A stretch of 64,000 nucleotides of DNA from Mangrovimonas xylaniphaga (GCF_001280435.1 NZ_LBIP01000013.1:496001-560000), one strand, 5' to 3'; numbered from the stretch's first letter, positions 28,027 to 37,273 are shown. The notes: a model not told the origin generated them from the letters alone. A program made the numbers and translations.

Positions 28027-28045
28027 AAGTGTTAATTATACACTT
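28027..28045. promoter_or_regulatory. AraR operator between susC and araR
   Basis: AAGTGT-N7-ACACTT, perfect 6-bp arms, same spacing as the araB site. On the minus strand a TAAATTTT (28021-28014, 7 of 8 with TAnnTTTG) lies just downstream, so the site would block the susC promoter. Since araR starts at 28226 in the other direction, it could also autoregulate araR, though at 180 bp that is less sure. Confidence 0.7.
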
Positions 28046-28225
28046 CCAAAGGAATTAAAGTTTTTTCAAATAAGCAAGTTTTTTTATGATTTTTTTAAGA
28101 ATTACATATTTAAGCACTATATTTATTACCGAATTAATAATTGTGTTTTTTACATTTATTAAATTTTAATTGATTAATTGTAATATTTTTCATAAAGTTG
28201 CCTAGCAATGCTCAAATAAATTTAG

Positions 28226-28915
28226 ATGCTAAATAACTACAGTAAAGAAGACAAGGTTTTATTGGCCGTGGACTGTATCATTTTTGGCTTTGACAAAGAC
28301 AAGCTGAAAATTTTGCTCATTAAAAGGGATTTTGAACCCGAAAAAGGAAAATGGTCCCTAATTGGAGGATTCTTGAAAAAAGAAGAAAACCTAGACGATG
28401 CAGCCAATAGGGTTTTGAATCACCTTACAGGTCTTGACGAAGTATATCTGGAACAGTTTTTCACCTATAGTGAAGTAGACCGTGATCCTGAAGAGCGTAC
28501 CATTTCGGTGGCTTACTATGCACTTATCAATATTGAAGACCACGACCAAGAACTCATAGAGCACTATTCGGCCAAATGGTTTACCATTGATAAAATCCCA
28601 AACCTGATTTTTGACCACAACGAAATGGTAGACCAAGCAATTAAACGCCTACAATACAGAGCCTCTACCAAACCTATTGGGTTTGAACTCTTACCTGAAA
28701 AGTTTACCATGAGGCAATTGCAAAAACTCTATGAATCTATTTTGGACACAGACTTGGACAAACGGAATTTCATCAGTAAAATCAATGCCTTGGATATTTT
28801 AATCAAGCTAGATGAAAAGGACATGGAATCTTCAAGAAAAGGTTCTTATCTTCATATGTTTGACAAAGAAAAATATGATAAAAAAACCCACGAAGGCTTT
28901 ATTTTTAAAATCTAA
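28226..28915 (+). CDS. araR: AraR, Nudix-domain transcriptional regulator of arabinose utilisation (NrtR family)
   Basis: A 229-residue protein with an N-terminal Nudix-fold domain (about 8-145) and a C-terminal winged helix (about 150-229). This is the NrtR layout, of which AraR is the L-arabinose sensor in Bacteroides. The Nudix box at 48-70 keeps the first Gly and Glu but the catalytic REUxEE has become RVLNHL, so it should bind but not hydrolyse its ligand. This fits a sugar sensor. It diverges from the susC operon, and three matching palindromes stand before susC, araB and GH97. The gene ends in a strong terminator. Confidence 0.88.
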   Translation: MLNNYSKEDKVLLAVDCIIFGFDKDKLKILLIKRDFEPEKGKWSLIGGFLKKEENLDDAANRVLNHLTGLDEVYLEQFFTYSEVDRDPEERTISVAYYALINIEDHDQELIEHYSAKWFTIDKIPNLIFDHNEMVDQAIKRLQYRASTKPIGFELLPEKFTMRQLQKLYESILDTDLDKRNFISKINALDILIKLDEKDMESSRKGSYLHMFDKEKYDKKTHEGFIFKI

Positions 28916-28920
28916 CACAC

Positions 28921-28950
28921 AAAAAGAGAACGTAAACGTTCTCTTTTTTT
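28921..28950 (+). terminator. Terminator after araR
   Basis: AAAAAGAGAACG-TAAA-CGTTCTCTTTTTTT: a 12-bp stem with a T run, 6 bp after the araR stop codon. Confidence 0.9.
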
Positions 28951-29289
28951 TATTCCACAGTTCATCGCAAACAGTAAAGCAAAAAAATTTACTACACACA
29001 CCTACCCCACACACACAACACAATATATTTCAATATATTACGTTAAAAAATTAACTAAACTTTTTACCTGCATCACCTTCCGCTAATGACTTCCAAAAAG
29101 CTAAAATTGGAAGACGAAACACAAAGCTTGGGTAAAATATTGATGCTTATTACGTGAAATAAGCGTCATTGAATAGTTTTCAACAAAATAATCCATCCCT
29201 CGGTTATTGCCTTCCAACCATGTTCACTGCTATCCTGTCCATATTTTCTACTTAGGCTGCTATTAAAAACAAATATAAAATCTAAGGCT
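28951..29289. other. Intergenic region with CA-rich tract and a hairpin
   Basis: No gene is seen. It holds a CA-rich stretch (about 28990-29024) and an 11-bp stem with one T-G pair: TGATGCTTATT (29141-29151) against AATAAGCGTCA (29158-29168), loop ACGTGA. No T tract follows, so it is not an obvious terminator. It may belong to the 5' region of the next gene. Confidence 0.5.
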
Positions 29290-30033
29290 ATGAAAAAAGT
29301 ACTGCTATTATTCACAATCTTTGCAAGCCTATTGGCTTGTAGCAACGACGACGATTCTTCCACTCCCTCCAACAACATCCCAGACGACCTTCCGGATGTT
29401 TCGCAAGTAACGTTCACATCCCCAACCACAATCACCAACAATTATTTTGGCCCGCAAACCACAGGAACCATCTATGTGTATGAAGCTGGTGATATTGGAG
29501 AAGAACCCGAAGAGGAAATTAGAATAGAAATAAGGACCAACACCAAAACGGTCATGGGAGTGACCTGTTTTATCCAACATGATGTGGTTTATAAAGACGG
29601 TATTCTTATTGAAGATACCGATGATTGGATTGCCGAAGATGACAATGGCAACCTTTGGTATTTTGGAGAATCCGTTAAAAATTACGACGATGATGGAGAT
29701 TTTGAAGACAATGACGGCTCTTGGGAAGCAGGAATAGATGATGCCCTACCCGGTTATTGGCTTCCAATTGCACCATATGTAGGGCTGACGTACCACCAAG
29801 AATATTGGGAAGACGAAGCTGAAGATTATGCCGAAGTTTTAAGTACCAACGAAACGGTCACCATCGATTTAGGAACCTATCAAAACTGTTTGATGACCAA
29901 AGACGAAAATCCCTTTGAAACAGGTGAATACGAAATAAAATATTACGCCCCAGACATTGGCTTTATCAAGGAAGAAAAATATGTAAATGGTGCATTAGTT
30001 GAAATGGAACAATTGGTGGAAATTATAGAATAA
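29290..30033 (+). CDS. Acidic lipoprotein of unknown function
   Basis: A 247-residue protein with a short lipoprotein signal (lipobox LLAC, C17) followed by a Ser/Asp-rich linker. The mature part is strongly acidic, with runs of Asp/Glu such as NYDDDGDFEDNDG and WEDEAEDYAEV. It appears to be beta-rich, and the phrase GYWLPIAPYVGLTYHQEYW is reminiscent of small secreted beta-sandwich proteins. No family was recognised. It stands alone between two terminators (28921 and 30088). Acidic patches may bind Ca2+ or simply fit a marine periplasm; this is only a guess. Confidence 0.8.
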   Translation: MKKVLLLFTIFASLLACSNDDDSSTPSNNIPDDLPDVSQVTFTSPTTITNNYFGPQTTGTIYVYEAGDIGEEPEEEIRIEIRTNTKTVMGVTCFIQHDVVYKDGILIEDTDDWIAEDDNGNLWYFGESVKNYDDDGDFEDNDGSWEAGIDDALPGYWLPIAPYVGLTYHQEYWEDEAEDYAEVLSTNETVTIDLGTYQNCLMTKDENPFETGEYEIKYYAPDIGFIKEEKYVNGALVEMEQLVEIIE

Positions 30034-30087
30034 AACAAAATTTATAACCGAATATAATTTGATGTAAATCTTTCCCAATAACACCTT

Positions 30088-30132
30088 GGCACCCACGTAG
30101 CAGCAACCATAGTGATACGTGGGTGCCTTTTT
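30088..30132 (+). terminator. Terminator after the acidic lipoprotein gene
   Basis: GGCACCCACGTA (30088-30099) pairs with TACGTGGGTGCC (30116-30127), a perfect 12-bp stem, followed by TTTTT. Confidence 0.88.
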
Positions 30133-30242
30133 ACAAATAACAAGTTCCCCAATACCATAAAAAACACGTAGTTTTGTAGGACAGCAGTGCCTTACAAGTG
30201 ACAAAACTAAGTTGTAAAATTAACCTCTCACCTGAAAATTAA

Positions 30243-31469
30243 ATGAAATTCAAAAATCGATTAGCCCCATACCACCTGATAAGTTTCAGCTTAATAGTTA
30301 GCCTTATCTCCTGCAAAACGGAAAACAAAAAACCTCAGCAATCAGAAACTAACTGGGCTGAGCAGCATTTGGAAATGGCAGCCAACAATTACAAAACCCT
30401 TTCCAAAAACGTTCCTGTCAACCAATTTCCCACTACTTATACCAACGATACTCTTAGATTTAGTGACTCCGGTTGGTGGTGCAGTGGTTTTTACCCAGGT
30501 ACTTTGGTGTATTTATTTGAAGGTACTCAAGATTCCATGTTTCTTAAAACAGCCGAAACAAAATTGACAGAACTTGAAAAAGAACAATACAATACCACCA
30601 CCCACGATTTAGGATTTATGATGTTCTGCAGTTTTGGCAATGCTTATCAAGTAACGCACAATCCCGAATATGCCGAAATCATCAAAAATGCATCGCAATC
30701 CATAAGCTCTCGTTTCAATCCAAAAACGGGAACTATACGCTCTTGGGATCCTGCACCGTGGAATGACAAATGGGAATACCCTGTAATCATTGACAATATG
30801 ATGAACCTGGAAATGCTGCTTTGGGCAGGGAAACATTTCACCAACGATCAATTTACCGAAGTAGCCTTAACACATGCCGATACTACCCTAAAAAACCATT
30901 TCCGTAAAGATTTTAGCAGTTACCATGTTGTCTCCTACGATACCATTTCAGGAAATGTTGAAATGAAAAATACCGATCAAGGCTATGCCGATGAATCTTC
31001 TTGGGCACGCGGGCAAGCCTGGGGATTGTACGGCTACACTACCATGTACCGATATACCAAAAACCAAAAATATTTAGAACATGCCATGGGTATTGCAGAC
31101 TTTATTATTAACCATCCCAACCTTCCTGAAGATAAAATTCCGTATTGGGATTTTGACGCACCCAATATTCCAAATGCCAAAAGAGACGCCTCGGCTGCGG
31201 CTATTATGGCTTCTGCCTTTTTGGAACTCAAAAACTACGCTTCGCAAGACAAAGCCAAAATCTACTTCAATACTACCGAACAAATGCTCAAAAGTCTCTC
31301 TTCTCCTGAATATTTTGCATCGCAAGGTGAACAAGGCGGTTTTATCATCAAACATTGTGTTGGGAATATGCCTGATAATACCGAAGTTGACGTTCCCCTA
31401 TCCTATGCCGACTATTATTACGTGGAAGCTCTTTTAAGATATTTAAACAAAATAGACCCCATCAATTAG
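30243..31469 (+). CDS. GH88 unsaturated glucuronyl hydrolase, lipoprotein
   Basis: A 408-residue alpha/alpha-barrel enzyme with lipoprotein signal (lipobox LISC, C24). The two aspartates of UGL enzymes are present with the right spacing: D122 (THDLGFM) and D184 (IIDNMMNLEML). The motif DESSWARGQAWGLYGYT also fits. GH88 removes the 4,5-unsaturated uronic acid left at the non-reducing end after polysaccharide lyase action. The next gene, 13 bp downstream, is a propeller of a family that contains such lyases, and the third is DUF2264. The polysaccharide may be ulvan, a glycosaminoglycan or glucuronate-capped arabinogalactan. Confidence 0.9.
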   Translation: MKFKNRLAPYHLISFSLIVSLISCKTENKKPQQSETNWAEQHLEMAANNYKTLSKNVPVNQFPTTYTNDTLRFSDSGWWCSGFYPGTLVYLFEGTQDSMFLKTAETKLTELEKEQYNTTTHDLGFMMFCSFGNAYQVTHNPEYAEIIKNASQSISSRFNPKTGTIRSWDPAPWNDKWEYPVIIDNMMNLEMLLWAGKHFTNDQFTEVALTHADTTLKNHFRKDFSSYHVVSYDTISGNVEMKNTDQGYADESSWARGQAWGLYGYTTMYRYTKNQKYLEHAMGIADFIINHPNLPEDKIPYWDFDAPNIPNAKRDASAAAIMASAFLELKNYASQDKAKIYFNTTEQMLKSLSSPEYFASQGEQGGFIIKHCVGNMPDNTEVDVPLSYADYYYVEALLRYLNKIDPIN

Positions 31470-31482
31470 ACATTAGGCAATC

Positions 31483-32790
31483 ATGTTAAAACATACGTTT
31501 TCCTATCTTTTACTTTTTCTTTTAGCGGCTTCTTGCCACAAAACTTCGTTCCAAAAACCTTTAGAAACCAGCATCTCGAAGGTGGGTGAAGGATGGGCCA
31601 AGAACTCTATCAATACTGTTATTTTTAGAAAAAATTCTTTAGTAACGCACAACAAACACCAGTACATTGCTTACTATAATCCAGAAGGTCATGTGGTATT
31701 GGGAAAAAGACTCCTAAAATCCAGTCAATGGGAAACCTTAGTCACTCCTTACACTGCCCATGTAGAAGATGCCCATAACTCTATCAGCATTATGGTGGAT
31801 GGCGAGGGGTTTTTACATGTGGCTTGGGGCAACCACAATAATCAGCTTAACTATGCCAAAAGTGTCCGTCCCAATTCTTTGGAACTAGGCAAAAAAACAC
31901 CAATGTTGAGCGACAAAGAGCAACAGGTAAGTTACCCTGAATTCTACGCCTTACAGGATGGCAACCTCCTTTTTTTCTATAGAGATGGAGGTTCAGGGAA
32001 CGGCAATCTTGTCATCAACTATTACAACACCCAAACTCAAACTTGGCACAGGGTACAGGATAATCTTATAGATGGAGAAGGTTTAAGAAATGCCTATTGG
32101 CAGGCCTATATAGACAAAAATGACCAAATTCATATTTCCTGGGTTTGGAGGGAAAGCCCCGACGTGGCAAGCAATCATGATTTGGCTTACGCCACTTCTA
32201 AAGACGGTGGCAAAACCTGGCAAAAATCGACAGGAGAAATTTACCAACTTCCTATTACAGAAAGTTCTGCTGAAGTGATTGAAAACATCCCTCAAAACAG
32301 CGAGCTTATCAACCAAACTTCCATGACCTCAGACAAGCATGGCAATCCGTTTATTGTTAGTTATTGGCGTGAAGCAGATAGTGAGATTCCGCAATTCCAT
32401 CTTACCTACAAAACAGACCAATGGCAAACTATCAACTTAGGTTTCAGAAAAACACCTTTTAGCCTAAGCGGACTAGGCACGAAATCAATCCCTATTTCCA
32501 GGCCTCAAATAGTAGCAACGGACTCTAAAGACATCATTGTAATTTTCAGGGATGAAGAACGCGGTAGCAAAGTATCAATTGCCTATAACACATTTCCATT
32601 TGATAGTAACTGGCAAATTTTAGATGTAACCGAGGACTCTTACGAAGCGTGGGAACCGACTTTGGATACGGAACTTTGGAAAAGCTCAAAAATACTGAGT
32701 CTATTTTTACAAAAAACCTATCAAGTAGACGGTGAAGGCTTATCCAACATTCAGAAAAGTGATGTTGAAGTTTTAGACTGGCAACCTTAA
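31483..32790 (+). CDS. BNR_4 seven-bladed beta-propeller lipoprotein, possible polysaccharide lyase or GH145-like
   Basis: A 435-residue lipoprotein (lipobox LAASC, C18). The family-defining segment is DAHNSISIMVDGEGFLHVAW (97-116) with His at 98, 112 and 118, followed by YWQAYIDKNDQIHISWVWR. BNR_4 proteins include ulvan lyases of PL24/PL25, rhamnose-glucuronate lyases and GH145 rhamnosidases, all propellers with a catalytic His. Together with GH88 (acts on unsaturated uronate) it is most simply a lyase that creates the GH88 substrate. The family does not settle lyase versus hydrolase. It starts 13 bp after GH88 and ends 11 bp before the DUF2264 gene. Confidence 0.82.
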   Translation: MLKHTFSYLLLFLLAASCHKTSFQKPLETSISKVGEGWAKNSINTVIFRKNSLVTHNKHQYIAYYNPEGHVVLGKRLLKSSQWETLVTPYTAHVEDAHNSISIMVDGEGFLHVAWGNHNNQLNYAKSVRPNSLELGKKTPMLSDKEQQVSYPEFYALQDGNLLFFYRDGGSGNGNLVINYYNTQTQTWHRVQDNLIDGEGLRNAYWQAYIDKNDQIHISWVWRESPDVASNHDLAYATSKDGGKTWQKSTGEIYQLPITESSAEVIENIPQNSELINQTSMTSDKHGNPFIVSYWREADSEIPQFHLTYKTDQWQTINLGFRKTPFSLSGLGTKSIPISRPQIVATDSKDIIVIFRDEERGSKVSIAYNTFPFDSNWQILDVTEDSYEAWEPTLDTELWKSSKILSLFLQKTYQVDGEGLSNIQKSDVEVLDWQP

Positions 32791-32801
32791 AAAATAAAAC
32801 A

Positions 32802-34835
32802 GTGAGAATCATATTCACATTAATAGCCCTCTTTTTAACAGCAAATTTCACAAGGCTAAATGCCCAAAGCAACCAAAAGACAGCGGCTGTTTTTCAAATT
32901 GACCAACCAGATTACGAACAGAGTCCTTATACTGGAATGACCAAACAACATTGGAGAGATGCCGCATTATACATTTTGGAAGGCGCCTTTTCATACATCA
33001 ATTCCTATGAAGACCCGATGAAGTTCCCGAAGTTGCCTGGAAAAAGCTACCCGCATAACGAAGATCAGGTACCAACGGAAAAGCTTGAAGGCTTGTGCCG
33101 TACGTTGTTTGTGGCAGCGCCACTTTTAAAGGAAAATCCCTCCTTACAGGTTAACGGCATTGATGTGGCAAAATATTATCGCCTTCAAATTTTAAATTTA
33201 CTGAATCCTTCTAAAGCCTCCTATATTCCACCTAGAACTCAAGATCAGGGACCTACTCAAATTCTCGTTGAATTTGGAGCACTGGCCATTTCACTTTTTG
33301 TAGCACCGGAGGCCATTTGGGAACCACTATCCCAAGAGCAAAAGGACGCCTTAGCCCATACCATGCTGAGCTACGGCAATGGACCAACTGTACCTTCCAA
33401 TTGGAGGTTTTTCAACATTTTTGTGATGAGTTTTTTCAAAGATCAAGGATACCCCATAAACGAGGAATTATTAACCGAATATTTAAATCTATCCCTAGAT
33501 CAATACCGTGCAGATGGCTGGTATAATGACGCTCCTGCCTATGATTATTACAGCATGTGGGCATTTCAGCTTTACGGTATTTTATGGTCTGAATTTTACG
33601 GACAGAAGTACCTTCCAGAGATTGCTGCAAAGTTCACCAGCAATTTCACAGACATGGTCGACAACTACCCTTATCTGTTTTCAGAAAATGGAGAAATGAT
33701 CATGTATGGCAGAAGCATCAGCTACCGGTTTGCGTCTATTAGCCCGCTACCCTTTTTCGGAACCTTGGAAAATGAAGACATTAATTATGGTTGGATGCGC
33801 AGAATCTCCTCAGGCGTGCTAATGCAGTTTTTGTCCAACCCAGAATTTCTGGAAGACGAAGTTCCTACTCTCGGCTTTTACGGACATTTTGAACCCGCTG
33901 TTCAAAATTACAGCTGTCGCGGCAGCGTGTATTGGATGGGCAAAGCCTTTCTTGGGTTGCTCATTCCTGACAACAATCCATTTTGGACTGCCATAGAAAA
34001 CAACGACCCTTGGAAAACGGATTTCAAAAAAGATACGGTTTACAATAAATTTCAAGAAAAGTCAAACCTCTTAATTACAGATTACCCCAATATTGGCGCT
34101 TCGGAAATACGTGCTTGGTGCCACGAAAAAGTAGCGGATGATTGGCAAAAGTTCCGCTCTTCGGAAAATTACAATAAACTGTCCTACAACAGTGCCTTTC
34201 CTTGGCAAGCGGATGGACAGAACGGAGAAGTCTCCATGAATTATGCCATCAAAAACAAAAAAAATGAATGGGAGGTATTTAGACTTTACGATTTCAAAAA
34301 ATTTGAGGACGGTATTTACTATCGAGATGCAGTTTTGGAAACCGATGAAACCGTTACCATGCAATTGGCCGACATTCCTTTACCAAATGGCATACTACGT
34401 ATAGACCTTAACACAACCAATAAACCATTGGAAATGCGTTTGGGACATTACGCCCTTCCTAAATCGGAACAGGAAATCAAATACTCAAGGAAACGCATTG
34501 ATAGCCACGACATTTTGATTATGGATAATGGCACCTACCAACTTGCCATGGTCATACTGAGTAGTTGGGACAACTTAGAATTTATTGAAACCACAGGATT
34601 GCATCCTGTTTCCAAAGAAAGTAGTGTTTTAAATGCCGTTGCCCAGTACGCTCCAAAAGCAGACAGCATTTTTGCTACTTTGATGTTATGGAAAGCATCG
34701 GGAGACTCTTGGAGCAAAGAGGATTTAGTCCCTGTTAAAAATCTAAAACTGAAAAACGGCAATGTCATTGTGAAAATGAAAAATGGCAATACCAAAACCT
34801 GTAAATTTTCAGTTTCCCCTAACAGGTCATTTTAA
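32802..34835 (+). CDS. DUF2264 protein, probable beta-glucuronidase (GH154-like), exported
   Basis: A 677-residue protein beginning at GTG 32802; no earlier ATG fits and the signal peptide (about 1-21, ending LNAQ) begins right there. The N-terminal two thirds is an alpha/alpha barrel of DUF2264 (for example KLEGLCRTLFVAAPLL and GWYNDAPAYDYYSMWAFQLYG). The rest is a beta-sandwich. To my knowledge DUF2264 underlies GH154, which includes an exo-beta-glucuronidase acting on arabinogalactan side chains in B. thetaiotaomicron. Third gene of the GH88-BNR_4 set. Its stop codon overlaps that of the convergent class V gene by 4 bp (TTAA), and no terminator is visible between them. Confidence 0.82.
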   Translation: MRIIFTLIALFLTANFTRLNAQSNQKTAAVFQIDQPDYEQSPYTGMTKQHWRDAALYILEGAFSYINSYEDPMKFPKLPGKSYPHNEDQVPTEKLEGLCRTLFVAAPLLKENPSLQVNGIDVAKYYRLQILNLLNPSKASYIPPRTQDQGPTQILVEFGALAISLFVAPEAIWEPLSQEQKDALAHTMLSYGNGPTVPSNWRFFNIFVMSFFKDQGYPINEELLTEYLNLSLDQYRADGWYNDAPAYDYYSMWAFQLYGILWSEFYGQKYLPEIAAKFTSNFTDMVDNYPYLFSENGEMIMYGRSISYRFASISPLPFFGTLENEDINYGWMRRISSGVLMQFLSNPEFLEDEVPTLGFYGHFEPAVQNYSCRGSVYWMGKAFLGLLIPDNNPFWTAIENNDPWKTDFKKDTVYNKFQEKSNLLITDYPNIGASEIRAWCHEKVADDWQKFRSSENYNKLSYNSAFPWQADGQNGEVSMNYAIKNKKNEWEVFRLYDFKKFEDGIYYRDAVLETDETVTMQLADIPLPNGILRIDLNTTNKPLEMRLGHYALPKSEQEIKYSRKRIDSHDILIMDNGTYQLAMVILSSWDNLEFIETTGLHPVSKESSVLNAVAQYAPKADSIFATLMLWKASGDSWSKEDLVPVKNLKLKNGNVIVKMKNGNTKTCKFSVSPNRSF

Positions 34836-36355
34836 ATTTCAAACCAATCATTAACAATCATTGCCTCTCCATTATCTTCACTAAGATGTTTGAATTCATT
34901 TTTAGAAGCATCATATTGATAATCCACACCCCATACCTCGTGTTTTTCAGCAACTTCAACAATAGCATTACAAATAAATTCAATTTCATCATTAGTCATT
35001 GTTGGGTGTATTGACATACGGACCCATCCCGGACGCTCTAAAAAACATCCTCCAAGAATTTTTTGTTCGATGGACTTAGAGGTCTGTTGATCCACATGTA
35101 ACAAATAATGCCCATAGGTACCTGCACATGAGCAACCTCCTCTTGTTTGGATTCCAAAACGATCATTCAAAAGTTTCACCACCAAATTATAATGAGCATT
35201 ATCAATATAAAAAGAAAAAACACCTAGCCTATCTTTATGCTCCCCAGCTAAAATGGTCAGATTATCAATTTTGGACAGTCTATCAAAAACAATATCACAA
35301 AGTTCATGCTCCCTCCTCAAAATGTTCTCAACCCCCATCTGTTCTTTCAACTTAATAGACAATCCTATTTTTATAGCTTGTAAAAAACCTGGTGTTCCAC
35401 CATCCTCTCTTATTTCGATATCATCGATATAATCATGGTCTCCCCATGGATTGGTATAATTCACAGTTCCTCCTCCAGGGTTATCAGGAACCATATTTTT
35501 GTACAATTTCTTATGGAAAACCAACACTCCAGAAGTTCCGGGTCCACCCAAAAATTTATGAGGAGAAAATGTTATGGCATCTAAATATGCTTCTTCATCA
35601 ATAGGATGCATATCTATATCGACATAAGGAGCAGAACATGCAAAATCAACAAAACACAAACCTCCGTTTTGATGCATAATTTTAGCTATTTCATGATAAT
35701 TGGTCCTAATACCAGTAACATTAGAACAGGCTGTTACCGCTGCTATTTTTATAGGGTCCCCACTATACTCCAATAATAATTTTTGCAAACTATCCAAGCA
35801 AGGCATCCCTTGATCATTAGCAGGTATTACTTTTACAATAGCAATGGTTTCCAACCAGGAAGTCTGGTTGGAATGATGCTCCATATGAGTGATGAAAATA
35901 ATAGGACGTTTTTCTTCTGGTATTTGAGTGTGATTTTTCAAGTTTTCATTAAGCCGAATACCCAAAATACGCTGAAACTTATTGATAGCCCCAGTCATTC
36001 CTGTACCTACAGTTATCAATACATCATCGGATGAAGCATTAACATGAGTCTTGATAATATTTCTGGCGTCATGATAAGCATGCGTCATCACACTACCTGT
36101 AATTGCCGTTTCTGTATGAGTATTAGCTACGTAAGGTCCTATATCATGTAAAAGCTTTTCTTCAATGGAACGATATAATCTTCCACTAGCTGTCCAATCA
36201 GCATAAATAATAGATTGTCGTCCATAAGGAGACTTAAAACTAGTACTCGATCCAATAACATTTTCTCTAAAAGGTTTAAAATAGTCTTCCAACTTGCTTT
36301 TTGACAGCCCCTCTTTACCTATTACCGGTTTAAGAAAATTACCTATTGTACCCAT
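34832..36355 (-). CDS. Class V aminotransferase / cysteine desulfurase-like PLP enzyme
   Basis: A 507-residue cytoplasmic fold-type I PLP enzyme. Residues seen: Schiff-base K267 in FSPHKFLGGPG, D237 in CFVDFACSAPY, H161 in THMEHHSNQTSW and a flexible-loop Cys pair C408/C410 in TRGGCSCAG, placed as in SufS/CsdA-type desulfurases. It is longer than SufS (about 405) at both ends, and no suf genes are near. Related large homologues are annotated as desulfurases or selenocysteine lyases. The exact substrate is unknown. The gene is divergent from the ECF sigma factor and has no visible functional link to either side. Confidence 0.87.
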   Translation of the reverse strand: MGTIGNFLKPVIGKEGLSKSKLEDYFKPFRENVIGSSTSFKSPYGRQSIIYADWTASGRLYRSIEEKLLHDIGPYVANTHTETAITGSVMTHAYHDARNIIKTHVNASSDDVLITVGTGMTGAINKFQRILGIRLNENLKNHTQIPEEKRPIIFITHMEHHSNQTSWLETIAIVKVIPANDQGMPCLDSLQKLLLEYSGDPIKIAAVTACSNVTGIRTNYHEIAKIMHQNGGLCFVDFACSAPYVDIDMHPIDEEAYLDAITFSPHKFLGGPGTSGVLVFHKKLYKNMVPDNPGGGTVNYTNPWGDHDYIDDIEIREDGGTPGFLQAIKIGLSIKLKEQMGVENILRREHELCDIVFDRLSKIDNLTILAGEHKDRLGVFSFYIDNAHYNLVVKLLNDRFGIQTRGGCSCAGTYGHYLLHVDQQTSKSIEQKILGGCFLERPGWVRMSIHPTMTNDEIEFICNAIVEVAEKHEVWGVDYQYDASKNEFKHLSEDNGEAMIVNDWFEI

Positions 36356-36742
36356 ATTATTATTTTAAGTAGAATTAGTCCAGATCACAGAAAGCGTCTC
36401 GCTTTTTATCGCACAAATACAATTCTTAACAAGACTCTCCATTCTCTAAACGTCTTTTCCAACAAAAAGAGTGACAATTTTAAAAGTTTTATTAATGCTT
36501 AAAAGATTAAGAAAAAATTTCCATTAAATCCCCAGAAAACTAGACTATTTTTATTCTTCCTCTTTTATTCAATAAAAAAGAAAATATATTTTTGTTTTGT
36601 TATTTTTTTGTTATTTATTGGTACACATGATTTTTTCATTTTAACTAGCCGCATAATCTAACCTTAGAATCATTTTTAGAACATTCAGTAACATTAGTTT
36701 GAACAAAATTCTTGATTATACCTTTTGTTTCTGATATTGAAC
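36356..36742. other. Divergent intergenic region before the ECF sigma factor
   Basis: 387 bp, very AT-rich, without a gene. On the plus strand TATTTTTG at 36587-36594 fits the -7 consensus, but no TTG is found 19-21 nt upstream, and in such AT-rich DNA a chance match is likely. No terminator, repeat or operator-like palindrome was seen. Confidence 0.4.
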
Positions 36743-37273
36743 ATGAGAATATCTGGCAAAAAAATACAGTACAACAGTCATGAATTCAAAGTCATATTTG
36801 AACGTCATTTTCCATCATTGTACTTGTTAGCTTCAAAAATACTTCAAAATGAGCAAAAGGGAAAAGATGTTGCCCAAGAAGCATTTATAAAACTTTGGGA
36901 AAAAGATGTGGAAGATTTTACAGACGAAAACTCACTTAAAGCCTACTTGTACGTACTCGTAAAAAATGCCTGCATTAGCATCATCCGAAAAGAAAAAAAA
37001 ATTACCAATTTAGAATTAGAAAATGGACTTTCCGTTAATAATGAAGCTTTTTTGAACGAAGTTTTAAAAGAGGAAACTTATATTCTTTTACACAAAGCTA
37101 TTAAAGAGCTTTCTCCTCAAGCAGAACAGGCAGTTAACTTAACTTTAAAGGGCTATAGCAATCAAGATATTGCCGATGAACTTAATGTGACAATCAACAC
37201 AGTTAAAACTGTTAAAAGAAGAGCATATAAATTACTCAGAAAAAATTTGGGACACCAATTTATTGCATGGTAA
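36743..37273 (+). CDS. ECF RNA polymerase sigma factor (FecI-like, Bacteroidota type)
   Basis: A 176-residue sigma-70 family protein. The frame opens at a TTG (36725), but the first ATG at 36743 gives the usual N-terminus. Region 2 (about 17-80) contains DVAQEAFIKLWEK, and region 4 (about 115-170) contains a helix-turn-helix with GYSNQDIADELNVTINTVKTVKRRAYKLL. It is followed after 119 bp by a FecR anti-sigma gene and then by an STN-containing SusC. That is the standard cell-surface signalling set: substrate in the transporter signals through STN to FecR, which frees the sigma factor. Confidence 0.95.
   Translation: MRISGKKIQYNSHEFKVIFERHFPSLYLLASKILQNEQKGKDVAQEAFIKLWEKDVEDFTDENSLKAYLYVLVKNACISIIRKEKKITNLELENGLSVNNEAFLNEVLKEETYILLHKAIKELSPQAEQAVNLTLKGYSNQDIADELNVTINTVKTVKRRAYKLLRKNLGHQFIAW

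Noticed and set aside
28990-29024. CA-rich tract as a possible repeat or CRISPR-like array
   Set aside because: Irregular low-complexity sequence without spaced repeat units.
31081-31437. Open frame of 118 codons in another frame of the GH88 gene
   Set aside because: Overlaps the catalytic part of GH88 on the same strand; composition looks like a frame-shifted reading of it.
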